Source: Riptortus pedestris
Taxonomy: Eukaryota > Arthropoda > Insecta > Hemiptera > Alydidae
Assembly (NCBI GenBank): GCA_019009955.1
Contig: CM032228.1
Location: 100,003,001 to 100,067,000 of the forward strand
Length of the DNA: 64,000 nucleotides
Reading direction: 5' to 3'
Position numbers and translations under genes: made by a program. Positions 1-11,910 of the stretch are shown here, in pieces; within the stretch, counting starts at the first letter, position 1, and every line of letters starts with the position of its first letter. The notes below the pieces were generated by a model that saw only the letters and a list, made by a program, of their open reading frames with translations, made no database searches and had not been told where the DNA came from.

Positions 1-803
1 ATTTAGAGTAACTTTTGTTATTTACTCTTTTTTCGTATAGCGAATTATAAACGAGATATACGCTAAAACCTATAGCGGGAGTCATTAATTTTATTGGGCT
101 CAAAAGACTCAACCGAACTAAATAAAACTCGGTATGTTTATTAGTGTAATAAGCCATACCAACATTTCTAGGGACGAGCAGGAGTGGGGTTTGTAAGGAA
201 GGCCTGAAATTAATAGTAATGATACTTCGTTTCCTATTGGTTTTTCGGCAAACATGCACATGACAAAAGTTGTTTATTTTGTTATTTTCAGTAACTTTTG
301 TTATATTCACTTTTGTCGTACAGAAAAGTATAAACGAGATATACAGTAAAATCTAAAGCGGGAGCCAACAATTTTGTTGTGAACTTAGCAAAACTCGGTG
401 TGTGAATTAGCATTAATTCTTCCATGATTATAAGCTATATTAAAAATTTTAGGTTCAATGGGGAGTGGGGATTATAAGAGAGACTGGCTTTTGAAAGGAA
501 ATATGTTCATTATAGATGATATTTAATTGGAATAAATGCTACCCATGATTATGGTTTAAATTATTGTAAAATGGTGAGTCAAAAAGTGTAGAGGGATAGA
601 TTAGGAACACATTTTCATTTATCCTTCAAAAATAAAATTTCTATTCTATTAATCCCCAAAAGTTACCCTTCAGGGTTGGCTATTTCGGAAAATCATTACG
701 TCGTGGAGGGAAGTGTAATTGTACACATTGAAGTCTTACTATCAAAATATCATCATTAGTCAGTCAAGAATGATTTGCCGGGCATCGCCGGGCACCTTAG
801 CTA

Positions 804-804
<1 letters not shown>
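1..804 (+). mobile_element. H2 Helitron-like element, 3' part
   Basis: It ends in hairpin GCCGGGCATCGCCGGGC followed by ACCTTAGCTAG (CTAG at 801-804). Internally, the motif (C)AGGAGTGGGG recurs at ~180 and ~462, marking ~290-bp units. It is cut by the window start. Confidence 0.78.
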
Positions 805-806
<2 letters not shown>

Positions 807-870
<64 letters not shown>

Positions 871-890
871 TATATATATATATATATATA
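807..890. repeat. TA array at an H2/H1 junction
   Basis: About 42 TA units, interrupted once by GA. It lies between the CTAG end of H2 and the H1 3' part. Confidence 0.95.
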
Positions 891-1013
891 ATTTTTAACG
901 GACCTCATTTTCGTCATCTCCTGAGTAGGATTGATGGACATTTGAAGAAATTTTTCGAAAATCGCGTCATGAGTACGACCTCAATAGCTGATTTCCCTTA
1001 AGGGAAATCTGCT
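891..1013 (+). repeat. H1 3' part, cut by H2 in its TA tract
   Basis: It starts at the TA array (807-890) with ACGGACCTCATTTTCGTCAT and ends with the palindrome. The Helitron-like H2 copy ends at 804, just before the array, so H2 appears to have landed in this TA tract. Confidence 0.8.
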
Positions 1014-1019
1014 GAAAAC

Positions 1020-1213
1020 GTCAGTCACGCAGTGGCTGCGTAAACTTAGCAGATTTCCCTCGTGAAGTTTAACAATAGATAAACCTACATACTGGTAACA
1101 TAACAGCTCCGTCAATATTAAGGGAATAAATACAAACGTTAATAAGACCAAAATTCGAAAATCGCGTCATGAGTACGACCTCAATGGCTGATTTACCTTA
1201 AGGGAAATCTGCT
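1020..1213 (+). mobile_element. H1 repeat, minimal 194-bp copy
   Basis: GTCAGTCACGCAGTGGCTGC starts six bases after the palindrome end of another H1 (891-1013), giving a head-to-tail pair. The core is reduced to under 100 bp and contains no TA tract. Confidence 0.78.
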
Positions 1214-1374
1214 AGTAGAAACATTTGCTTAATATTCAACATACGAAAGAATTTCGGGTATGGCTAACACGAAACAGTGTATGGAATATCACTTGTAGAG
1301 TATCAATAGTTAAACATGATTGCTTCTAGAACATTTCTCGATACAACTCATAATAACAGCGACTTTTCGAGTTC

Positions 1375-1983
1375 CGATACTCCTTATGTGAATTATTATC
1401 AACTCCTCCTTGATTAAAACCTATATTAACATTTCTAGGGGGGTCCTAAAGAAGGCAAGAAATGAAAAGTCGCCATATTTCATTGGGTATTGGTTTTCTA
1501 CAAAAATGTAGCTACAAAAATTTGTATTTCTTATTTAGAGTAATTTTTGTTGTATGTTTTTATCAAATAAAACCATAAACACGATATTCTCTTTAAACTT
1601 TCTTTATTCTCTTATGCCACATTCTGGCATGTCATAACAAATAATGTAACGTTTAAAACTTATATTATAATTCTATGTTTAGATTCGTGAGGAGATAACG
1701 AATCCCCCCCCCCCTAAAAGGAGATAATTAATGCTATACATGAATATGATCAATATTGTCCACGGTAATTTTAACAGTGCTGAGAGATTGATCAGGAAAT
1801 CGTTTTATTTTTTTATTCCCTAAGACTAAAAATTTCGTTTTAGCCTAGATATTCTGGTATAAACTCTAACGCACTCAGACGGAAAAACTTAAAATTGTAC
1901 ATAGTAAAGCTTTGAAAAAAAATAATAATAATTATAATAATCATTCAGCCCCAATTGATTTCCCGAGCGGGTACCTTAGCTAG
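1375..1983 (+). mobile_element. H2 Helitron-like element, truncated copy
   Basis: The final unit (ACCTATATTAACATTTCTAG.. AATGTAGCTACAAAAATTTG) runs to a degenerate hairpin CCCGAGCGGG and ACCTTAGCTAG at 1983. The 5' units are missing. Confidence 0.7.
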
Positions 1984-2041
1984 TATGGAACCATCAATTT
2001 CAATGTTATATGATTTATGTTTGTGTGTGTATCAAAACATG

Positions 2042-2434
2042 TGTTTGTCTTTTACCGCTCTAGCGGTCGCATTTTTTGTTTGATCGTTACCAAACTTGAC
2101 ATTTAAACGTGTCATGTATAGTCATTACTGACTGAAATCAGACCAGGATTAGGGGGTGGAGGTTTTGAGGGAGGAGAGGAACACGAAAAGTCAAAATATC
2201 GCCATTATTATGAGTCGTATCGAGAAATATTGTAGAAGCAATCATGTTTAACTATCAATTGACGTTCCATACACTTTTTCGAGCTAGCGAGATATTCGTA
2301 TTTTCTTGTTTTAAGCCTTCCCCCCCCCCACCCCACTACTAATCGGATTTTTTCTTAGAAATATTAATTCATCAGTAGTGCCATACCTACACGTGAGAAA
2401 TTAGCTTACTTTACGCAGCCCTAGCGTGACGGAC
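2042..2434 (-). repeat. H1 copy lacking its palindrome end
   Basis: It runs from TTTTACCGCTCTAGCGGTCG to TTTACGCAGCCCTAGCGTG..GGAC. Body and GTCCGTC-side end are present. The palindrome end is missing, and the segment nearest the end is diverged. Confidence 0.75.
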
Positions 2435-2804
2435 TTATTGGTTATTGGGTTGTATACATGTAAAATCCCATTCTCTTGCGAAAAGCTTGTTATAAAAAGT
2501 ATTCATATCTTGACAATAGTAAGAAGTTTTTTTTAAGGCTGACTGATGCAATCATTTAATCTAAATCATTTATCAGCCAATAGTGTTGTCCCAAATTTAA
2601 ATTGAGAATCTCTGTGGCATTCATTATAAATATTACTTTTGTTCGTTCACGTAATAAAATTATTATTAAAACATTCTTCAAATCCAATAATGGATGGATT
2701 ATTTAATGAGGCGCCTTTAATTCCTTCATATATTTTGGAAGAGAAATAATTTACCTTTGGCTTTAGAGAAATGCCCAAAAGACCTAAAACTATTTCAGTA
2801 ATCT

Positions 2805-2942
2805 TTTTTAGAGAATATATGGTGCAAAGAGATCAATAGTGTGTCAGCTCGTGGGAATTCAGCTTAGTTTACGGCTGTGTAAACCAAGCAGCATTCCCAC
2901 GTGTTGATATGGCTCACTTCTGGTACCACCATATATTCTCGA
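2805..2942. repeat. Foldback built from an H1-like end
   Basis: GAGAATATATGGTG (2811) pairs with CACCATATATTCTC (2941). The inner part carries CGTGGGAATTCAGCTTAGTTTACG and its inverse, resembling the GTCCGTC-side end of H1. Confidence 0.65.
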
Positions 2943-3235
2943 TGTAATTTCAGCATTTTACAGCAAATGACGTAGAAAAATGAAATCTTGATCAAATAAT
3001 TGCAGTTGTGGATCAAAATCAAAAATTTTTGATATGTAGAAGTACAGCTTATGAAAGAGATAGGTGAAAAGTGAGAATATAACGGTTTTTTCACGGCCAT
3101 TTAAATGATTCACTGTATTCCAGAGTGAAAGGAATTATTGACTTCCCCAAATCACTATGGTACGTATTAATTCTTAACCCTACTATGTTCCATTACTGAT
3201 TTAATTATGGGGTGAACATATCGAAAAATATTTTA

Positions 3236-3806
3236 GGGTGACTCAGAACGGTCCAACTATTTTACAAGTGAACGAGACGCTAAATACGTGGAGCGGGGGG
3301 GGGGGGAGGGGCAACGCTAGCAAGCTCAGTTCTTACATTTTTAGTTGGCGCTAATTGAGTTTGAAAATGATTATGTTCTGATGTTAAATTATGTAAACAT
3401 AATATTAGAGAGATTTAATGATTTGGACAACATTTTGTTTTGCGACGAGGCCCATTTTCACATGAACAGTTATGTGAATCGCCAAAATCGCCGATTTTGG
3501 GCAGAGAACAATCCAATGTTGCTACACCAACGCCCTTTGCATAGTCCCAAAGTTACAGTTTGGGTCGCAATGTCCACGAAGTGCATAATTGGACTTTACT
3601 TTTTCGAACTCAACAACTTCTTGGAAAAGTCTTCCACACAAGGTTTGAAGAGAGTCGTCAAACAAACGGGCGCCATTTAAGTAATGTCATATTTAAAAAG
3701 TAAAATTTCCCTCTTTGTTAATATTTTGGTATCAATAAATAACTTATTGCAAATAGCATTTTTATTAACTGTTGTTCGACATAGTTGGATCGTTCTGAGA
3801 CATCCG
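3236..3806 (+). mobile_element. IS630/Tc1-mariner deletion derivative with TIRs
   Basis: Inverted ends GGGTGACTCAGAACGGTCCA and CGGATGTCTCAGAACGATCC continue to CAACTAT. TA lies outside both ends. Internally, 3345-3680 encodes FCDEAHFHMNSYVNRQNRRF and HSPKVTVWVAMSTKCIIG, typical of the first catalytic Asp region of mariner-superfamily transposases. The rest of the gene is absent, so this is a non-autonomous, MITE-like derivative. Confidence 0.85.
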
Positions 3807-5689
3807 TATTAACTTAATATCACTATTCCGTTACTTACATTTATCTGAATCTCTTAATTTCAATATTTGGGAATTCTTGCTTAAACAAATCTAGACATCA
3901 AAGTGTTTTTCATAATACTTTTTCAGTTCTTAATTGGAAAATACGAGACCACTGGATAGAAATCTAATTAAAGTAAAATAAAATGAGTGAGGGATGCGGT
4001 GGCTTGCGGAGAGTGAGGGTTGGGAGAGGAAGGAGCAAGGTGGTAAAACTTGAATTAGGAAGTCAGGCCCTATTAAGGGAAGTTAGGGCTTAAGTGGGCT
4101 GGAGCTGCCTTCATATATCAGGCTGGAGGATGTAGGGGCCTCTTGGATCATAACTTCGGCCACTGGCTCGCCTCTATTTTCACTTCCATATAGAAGTATC
4201 TAGCTGGTCGCAAGCTTCGTCGCCCGCACAATGTAACCAAAAGTGCTGGAGTCCAGGGGTGCTTTGTGATATGACTGGGAGCTACGTAGTGAATTATAGA
4301 TGCAAAATAAACTTACCGGCTTATCGGTTACTCCTTTGGTGGAAAGAGGAGAGTTGAACAGAATCCGCTAGGACGATATCAATCAGTCATCGTTATTCCT
4401 TGGAAAAATGTATGATTTATGTACACATGTCAGATCGATATTTTCTAAAGTCGATACACCGAGAATGAATAATCATGGTCTGTCATCGGGAGCATGAATT
4501 AGATCAAATGTCGTGAGTATTTAACTTAAAATATTTAGGAAGGTTTGTTTTGTTTCATTCTACAAATAGAAATAACTGGCAAATATCCGTTGAAGAGAAT
4601 GAAGTGTTTGATGCTTAAGATAGCGGCCACATTAATCTTATTTAAAGTTCAATGACTTTGTAAAGAGGAGCAAATGAATACCACTGTTCGTCTAATCAGC
4701 TCCCCTACTAGAACCAAATTCAAACCTAGTCAATAAGAAGATTAAATATTAAATCTCCCGCCTGTGAAATATTGATACACTTTGTCTCCCTAAGGGGCGT
4801 TATCCTATCTGGCATTACCACATGTCTAAAGGAGTTAGAAAGTGACGTAATAACAAGTATAAAGGGAGTACATAAGCCCATCCGGCCATTGGCCTCGTCG
4901 TACAGCAGATAGCGCTGCCAACTAAGTAGTTAAACTGATTTTCGGATGAAGTCTTGGAGAGACGGCGAGATAACCCCATCACCCACGACTTATCAATTAC
5001 CCTCATCTCACCCAGACTCCCAGCTGTACTAATATTGATACAGTTATTCCCAATGAACCTTTGATTAACTGTTAAAAGCAAACAAAAATATTATATTTTG
5101 AAATCATACATTTCGCTAAACTAATTTTAATGCACGGGCAGTGCGACTGTTTTGTGGAAAAGTCAAAAACGGAAGAATATTAAATTTTAGGCAAAGATGG
5201 AGTCGCCAGCTCATTTTTGGAACTCTAAACGGAATCTGTCCTTTTTGCATTAGCAGGTATTTTGCCGTATACTGTATGCTATGTATTTCATAGGAATTTC
5301 AATTTTTTCGTTATATATAAGACTGGCTCTTTTATTACAAAATTACTGAGGAGTGTTTCCTCAATAAGAAAGTGTTTTCATAGCTTTCATTTATACCATA
5401 GTAAATAAATAAAGATGAAAAACAGAACAGGAAAGAAACCCAAGTCCACTTTTAATTATTTATTTGAATTGCATATTCATTTTCTTTTCTAATTTCTCAG
5501 TGTTTCTAGAAGGCACTCAATACGTTTAAACCCCAGGGTCTAACACGCCGTTGTTGACAATTTGGAGTTTCTGAAGCTTACAAATAGTGTTCTTAATAGT
5601 TTGTAGTTTGATGTCAGTACTTGTGCTAGGCTAGTCGGTTTGCCATGCATCTAAGATGAGGTGTTTTGTTTGTCTTGATTTGTCTTCAT
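3807..5689. other. No recognisable gene
   Basis: AT-rich sequence. The 88-codon minus-strand frame at 4815-5081 has no recognisable motif. The GC-richer stretch 3980-4350 looks like old repeat DNA but was not assigned. Confidence 0.5.
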
Positions 5690-6070
5690 GTAATACATCT
5701 ATTTGTTCATATTCAAGTTTCCCAGCTGTTTTTCTGGCCTCTGAGTCCGCAGTCTCATTCAGTCCTAAGTTTTCGTGTCCTGGCACGTACTGGCGTACTG
5801 GTTAGTAGAATGTACTGTTTTTATCTAGACGGATAAGCTCATGTTTTACTTTTTGGGATTTTGGGTGATTCGTGTAAATATTTTTAGTATTAGAAGGGAA
5901 CCTAAGGAATCCGTGCAAATGATAATGTGTTTGCTTTGTGATGTGTGAGTGTTGTTGAGGGCCAATAGGATACCTTGGAGTTCTGCTCCTAGAATGCTGT
6001 AACAAGAAGGCAGTGTCAACTCCCTTCAAGTTTTTAGACACAGCAGTAAACCGCACAGTGAGTTCCCGTT
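5690..6070 (-). pseudogene. LINE RNase H fragment
   Basis: Minus strand, several frames: ELQGILLALNNTHTSQSKHI, IICTDSLGSLLILKIFTRIT and VPGHENLGLNETADSEARKT. The last is the VPGHxGIxGNExAD box of the RNase H domain in I/R1/jockey-type non-LTR elements. Frameshifts separate the blocks. Confidence 0.72.
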
Positions 6071-6074
6071 TTCC

Positions 6075-7525
6075 CTGTAAAAATTCGTTGAAGTGTGTTC
6101 GGTAATGGAATTTGGATAGTGTATCAGACTGTTTAAATTTTAAAATAAATATGTATTATAAAAATAATTTTTATTATAAATAATAGTTCCTGGCCTTATA
6201 TTAGTCTAAACAGCATACTGAAAAGCCGCATTGAAGTAGCCGATATAAAGCGAGCTTGACTTTGGAGGATTGATGGACTCAGCCCTTGGAATGAAATCAG
6301 GTGGATTACCAACAATATTCCACACCGAGGTTATGACAAAGAGGTAGCACATATACTAAAACACCCATGCTTTGATGGATGTTCAATCACAATTATTCCA
6401 TCCTCAACAACAAAGGACAGGGGGGGGGGATCTCATTCAATTATTTACACTGCCATTATTTCAGAATATTAAATTATCATTCAGTTTATGCCTGGGGCTT
6501 TAAAAGACAGTTCATAAAATAGACTATACCCATAAAAGCCAAGAGTAGTAAGCCTAAAAGGACTAATTCAAGAAGCTTTAACAGCTAATAGCAAAATAAA
6601 CTAAAAAAGTGAAAACCTGAAAACAACCCTGTGAAAAAATTGATCACGACTAACGAAATCATAATAAAAAATAGTACTTAATGTTCTATACTGTTTCTGA
6701 ATATTAAAATCAAATATAAAAATACCAGAGGTTCTCTACATCTAAACATTTCGTACTAGAATAATTTAAACTACCCTAAATGTACAAGTGAGTTGTAAAA
6801 CAAAGATCACCTCTTCACCAATAATGAGCCCATTTCTTTGAATGCAGCTGGACACAAACATTTTAATTTAAACCATTTCTTTTAATTTATGAAGCTTTTA
6901 AACGTAACCATCACAGAGTAGTTTATAACTGTTTTTAGGGTATATGTCTCTCTCACTGCACATGCTCTACACTTTGGTTATACGACGTCTTTTCATACGA
7001 TGTTTAGGCTTCTATTTATTTATTTTATTGAAAGAACGTTTGTCAAACAACCTTTAAACTTATCCGTTTGCTCAAATTTGTTCTAGACGAAAGAGCGAAA
7101 CCTCACACACGCCTAGCTGAGGAGACCCGAATGGTCGAAATGAAGGTGCCCTTACATAACATCACTGAAAGTGGGATCGAAACTTAACTTTGCATGGTTA
7201 TACACCGATTGTCTTGTTTCTGTTGGTGGGACTTTGGTTATCACTGTTTCGTATTTACGGCTTACCAACGCGTATGAGTTATCATTAGTAACGCGAAGAA
7301 GGGTTGGGACGATTTGGCGATGAATTATGGCAAACTGCTTCATCGATTGATGAGTTACCGTACAAAATGTCCTTCTCGCGAGGGTTGTGCAAACTAAGCA
7401 GATTTCCCTGGGTTTGGTACGATACACTACTATTCCCATCTCACCTAATATTCAATATTTGAACACGATTGGTTCTATAAAACTTTTCGATCCGACTCGT
7501 AATAAAGGATTACTATTAGGATTAA
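6075..7525. other. No gene; H1-like debris near 7385-7510
   Basis: 6075-7090 shows nothing. 7385-7415 (GCAAACTAAGCAGATTTCCC) and 7455-7507 (CGATTGGTTCTATAAAACTT) resemble H1 pieces next to the LTR. Confidence 0.5.
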
Positions 7526-7528
7526 TAT

Positions 7529-8675
7529 TGTTACGTTTTATTACAAAATCAATAATAAACGTTGTTTATAAGAGTTCTTTTGGATTGCAAAATTAAATAC
7601 ACACAAGCTTCACAATTTATTTAACAATGCACAATACACTTGGTTAATTGTTCTTAATTACTACTCACAGTATGCACTGATAGCGTCACTGTTCTTCAAT
7701 GAGTCACAGTCCAATAATTCACTCACGGTCACTGAAATTCACAAAAAGACAGCACTGCACTGTCGTTTAACACGGCACTAAACTGTTACTTACAGTCACG
7801 GCACGACACTGTTCTTCACATAAAACAAAAGTTCGTCACGCAGGGGCTGCGTAAACTAAGCAGATTTCCCACGTGAAGTTTCACAGTCGAGAAATCTGCC
7901 CAATAATAACTGTAGTGTAAGGGATCTCTAAACCTATTCACGAGGGACGAATAGTTTACGGAAACGGCCGCCAGAGCTCTCGGCGGAATGTCCCGAACAT
8001 AGCCGACTCCTGCCGACGACCCACAGAATACAAATGCAAATATCTTGGTTAATATTCAAGATACAGAATAAATGTATAAAACAATATTTATAGTAAATTT
8101 AATTTGCAATAGGATTGATTCTATACAATTTTTCGATTTGATGAATAATAACGGAGATATTTTGAATTTTCAAAAATCCCCCCTCTAAACCCCCCCCCTT
8201 CCACTTGTCTGATTTCAGCCATTATCGAACTTGATCTTCCTTTTTGCATAAAACGATTAAATTCCGAGTTTGGTAACGATAAAACAAAAATTGCGACCGC
8301 TAGAGCGTTAACAGACAAATATATATATATAATTTTGAACGGACCTCATTTTCGTCATCTCCTGGGTAGGATCGATGGACATTTGAAGAAATTTTTTGAA
8401 AATCGCGTCATGAGTACGACCTCAATAGCTGATTTCCCTTAAGGGAAATCTGCTAAAAACACTTTACCGCACTGCACTAAGTCGCACTGTACCACTGAAC
8501 GCACATATGAGCACTTGAGATCAAACTAAAACTGACTAGAGTCGGCCAGGGTGTCTTATATAGATTGGTGGATAACATCAAAGGGGAGGCCTAGACCCTT
8601 CCAGAACAGGACTCGAACGAACTCGATCCTCTGTCAGCTTCTTTGATCTACCTCGCACTTCCCAAATACGTGACA
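7529..8675 (-). mobile_element. Solo-type LTR, split by an H1 insertion
   Basis: On the minus strand it starts TGTCACGTATTTGGGAAGTG (8675) and ends GTAATAAAACGTAACA (7529). H1 occupies 7831-8454, leaving ~520 bp of LTR. It has a TATA box and initiator (see separate entry). No internal retrotransposon region or matching second LTR lies next to it. Confidence 0.75.
7831..8454 (+). mobile_element. H1 Helentron-like repeat, full-length copy (624 bp)
   Basis: The first end is GTTCGTCACGCAGGGGCTGC, with subterminal AAGCAGATTTCCC. The body has a C/G-rich tract, the ACCGCT..AGCGGT-type hairpin and a short TA tract. The second end carries palindrome GATTTCCCTTAAGGGAAATC + TGCT. It is inserted in an LTR (7529-8675). 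AAAA occurs on both sides. Confidence 0.85.
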
Positions 8676-8989
8676 ACCTCTGTTTAATTTTTCATGTATT
8701 TAATTTTCGTAACAATATGATTTGGGCAATCAACAACTCGGTTAGACCCTAGTAGTCCGTCGTAATAAAGGAGATATTTTGAAATTCCGAACCCCTTCCC
8801 TCACTAAACCACGCCCCTATTCCTGGACCGATATCAGTCATAATCAAATACGAATTAGCATTGAATTAAATGGTTAAATATTGATTATGGTATAGATCGA
8901 ATTAACATCTTTGAGTCAAGGTCGAAAATAAACACTTCGAAATCTTAATGGAATCTGCTAAAACGAAATTGCAACTAAGGCTAAATGGG

Positions 8990-9166
8990 TGGGTTATCTA
9001 CAGGTTACCACCCTTTTCTAGCCCGGTGGAACTAAGGATTTTATTTAATGAAGTCCGTCTCCAAATAAATTCCTAATGACGAGACGGGAATCGAACTCCT
9101 CACTCTAGGTTTACCATGTGACATTAAGGCCAACGCCTTAACTCACATGGCTAAACTGAGCCCTCT
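8990..9166 (-). repeat. tRNA-derived SINE
   Basis: The minus strand has an A box-like TTTAGCCATGTGAGTTAAGG and a B box GAGTTCGATTCCC ~60 bp later. A shared tail follows (AAATAAAATCCTTAGTTCCA, then GGGTGGTAACCTGTAGATAA). RNA polymerase III promoter spacing plus a non-tRNA tail defines a SINE. Confidence 0.82.
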
Positions 9167-9169
9167 AAT

Positions 9170-9712
9170 TATAATCATCGCACCCCATAATTAATTGCTT
9201 GAGATTTAATTGGAAATATCCGCTAGTGTGTCTAATTGAGACATGTTACGCTACTGCTCTAATCCACTAAATGTTCTATTACCCATAATAGAATGGCAGG
9301 AAATATGAATGGCACTTAGTAATCAAAATATTCTTATAGTGATATTCTCAAATTACAGACCAAATATGTCTTTCAACAATTTTCTTTCTGTAATCAAATT
9401 CTCTGGATAGATATAACTACTAAATCTATAGAAGTCTTCTGCTCTACCTGAAGATGAATTAATGTTTGGAGGGAGAGTCCGGGTTCGTGCCTCACTCTGT
9501 CATCAATGAAAAATAGTTCGTAGTACCATCAACATCATTTATAATGGCATTTCTAGAAGTGTGATCGATGGACTGCTGACGCTTAGACCAACTATGGCGC
9601 ACCAATGGGGGAAAATTTCTACACTGAATATAAAAATACTTATAAATTTTCGAGATGCTATGGACGTAAAATGTGCTCTTAAATTTAAACACACTCACAC
9701 TTATATACATAA

Positions 9713-9770
<58 letters not shown>

Positions 9771-11070
9771 CACAGAACCTTTGTCGTTGATGGGTTGAAT
9801 CAGAAATAGTTTCACGTGGTAATATAAAGTTTGGATGCTCAAAATCATCCCGACATATTCATAACACATATACACTCATCATGAATAATGCAAATGTGCA
9901 GTCATTCATTTGTTTTACCCAAAATTTAAGCAGTTAGAGCACTTTATATTTAGAGTTGCGGTTACCTGGGGATGAATGGTTTCTCATCGAAGTATAAAAA
10001 TTGGATTAGTGGCAATAAATAACCAATTTATTCCTATCAAATTAGTTATATTTATAGTTTTGATTCATGAGATACCATTCAAGAATGTATGAAGTCTGTG
10101 CCCGTTTTGTTACTCATCTTTGTCAGTTGAAAAAAAATGGTTTCCCTTGGGAACTAATTAAGGATATTCCAATCTATTCTCCTGTCAATGGTAGAGGAGC
10201 ATAATATAACCCACTTAAACAAAATTCATTCCCTGAATAAATATGAAATACATATTCATAATGTTTTATGAATATACATCAAATTTCACAATTGTTTGTG
10301 GCATTCTTATGGAACAGTATTTAGCGACCAAAAGTTGGAAGTCAGATTTCTAAATTAATTAAGGGGTATGCATGAGCACAACAGCTACATGTATTTTTTT
10401 TTAAATGTAAAAAAATAATAAAGGCTCAAAAAGTGGTTTCACATTCAAGGACTAACAATTAAATGGAGGATAAAGATAATAATTTATCTTTTAACATGCC
10501 ACTATTTTCTTATTTGGTCGATTTCTTCGAAGAGGTTAGTGAATGAGATATGATTGGTGGAAAACTAAGAAGAAAAAATGATGAAGATGAGAGCAGTATT
10601 AATAGGAAACACGAGAAGTTACAGCCATTGAGACAAAGGAAAGTGATGGAAGAGAACCCTTAGTTTTATAGCTAATGTCAGAAGGTGGTGACTGAGGAAA
10701 GAAAAGAAGCGCTGCTGAAAATGCTCCAAAGAAATGACCCATGGAAGAAAGAACAAAATAAGTGTTTCTTCAGAATTGTAGTTAACTAACTTGCTACAAA
10801 TTGAAATCGTTACTCAGAACAAAGAAACTTAAAAACTTTTTTCACATACTGTTTGACATTGAAAAAGAAATGTCCATTTAAAAGCAATTAGTGGGCATTT
10901 ATGGGAGCCAACTCATTGTAAAAATTTGTTAGACCTGAAAACGTTGTTAATGGAGATCGCAGCATTCTCGGGACCACTATTACACTCATAAGACATATTC
11001 TTCATTTTCTCGTCGTGTTCCATCAGCTGACAAGGGGTGTTCACACCTAATCACATCAGTACTCCGAGAT
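9170..11070. other. No recognisable gene
   Basis: AT-rich sequence with the 9711-9770 microsatellite. Open frames here are short and repeat-derived. A decayed H1 palindrome end lies at ~11072-11095. Confidence 0.5.
9711..9770. repeat. CA/TA compound microsatellite
   Basis: Two CA tracts flank ATATATATATA. The ORFs predicted across it on both strands are artefacts of the repeat. Confidence 0.95.
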
Positions 11071-11286
11071 TTAGCAGATTTCCCTTAAGTGAAATCAACC
11101 AGTTCAAGTTGAAGTCATGATAAGATTTTCAAGTACTGTCGATTGGTTTTAATGTAGAAACCGTAAATGACGAGAGGCTAATGTAGCCTAGCTAACAATA
11201 TTGGCAAGGCGCAAAGGTTTAGTGAAAAAGAAATAAGCCGAATGGTAAATGTCATTTGTTGTCACTTGCTTTTATTTACTTATTTT

Positions 11287-11408
11287 AGCAGATTTCCCTC
11301 AAGGGAAATCAGCTATTGAGGTTGTACTCATGACGGAATTTTCGAAATTTTTATTCAAATGTCCACATCGATCCTACCTATTAGATGATGAAAATGAGGT
11401 CCGTTCAA

Positions 11409-11460
<52 letters not shown>

Positions 11461-11910
11461 CTGTTACCGCTCTAGCGGCCGCAATTTTTGTTTGATCGTT
11501 ACCAAACTCGACATTTAGTCGTTTTATGTAAAAAGAAAGATCAAGTTCGTTAACGGCTGAAATCGGACCATGGGGGGGGGGGGGTTTAGAGGGGAGGATG
11601 TTCGAAAATTCAAAATATCTCCGTTACTATACGTCGGATCGAAAAATTGTATAGAATCAATCTTATGGAAAATTAAATTTACTATAAATAGTGTTATATA
11701 CATGTATTCTGTATCTTGAATATTAACCGAGATTTTTCTGTTTTCAGCTTCTGAGATGAGATCGGCTAACTTCGGGTCTAGTCGTGAGTTTCCGTCAAGA
11801 GCTAGTCCGGGTCGTTACCGCAACTGTTCGGGTCTCTATTCTGAAATAACTCTATTGTAAAACTTCAAGTGGGAAATCTGCTTAGTTAACGCAGCCCCTG
11901 CATGACGGAC
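11287..11910 (-). mobile_element. H1 Helentron-like repeat, full-length copy (624 bp)
   Basis: It has the same structure, and by coordinates the same length, as the 7831-8454 copy. A 45-bp TA array lies at 11412-11456 and an 11-G tract near 11573. Both ends are intact (AGCAGATTTCCCTC.. and ..GCATGACGGAC). Confidence 0.85.

Noticed and set aside
4815..5081. 88-codon minus-strand frame in moderately GC-rich sequence
   Set aside because: No recognisable domain, splice context or homology signal; kept only as unassigned.
9492..9875. Cys-Val repeat ORF and its plus-strand partner
   Set aside because: Both are produced by the CA/TA microsatellite.
11249..11518. 89-codon frame containing a Tyr-Ile repeat
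   Set aside because: It is the translation of an H1 end and its TA array.
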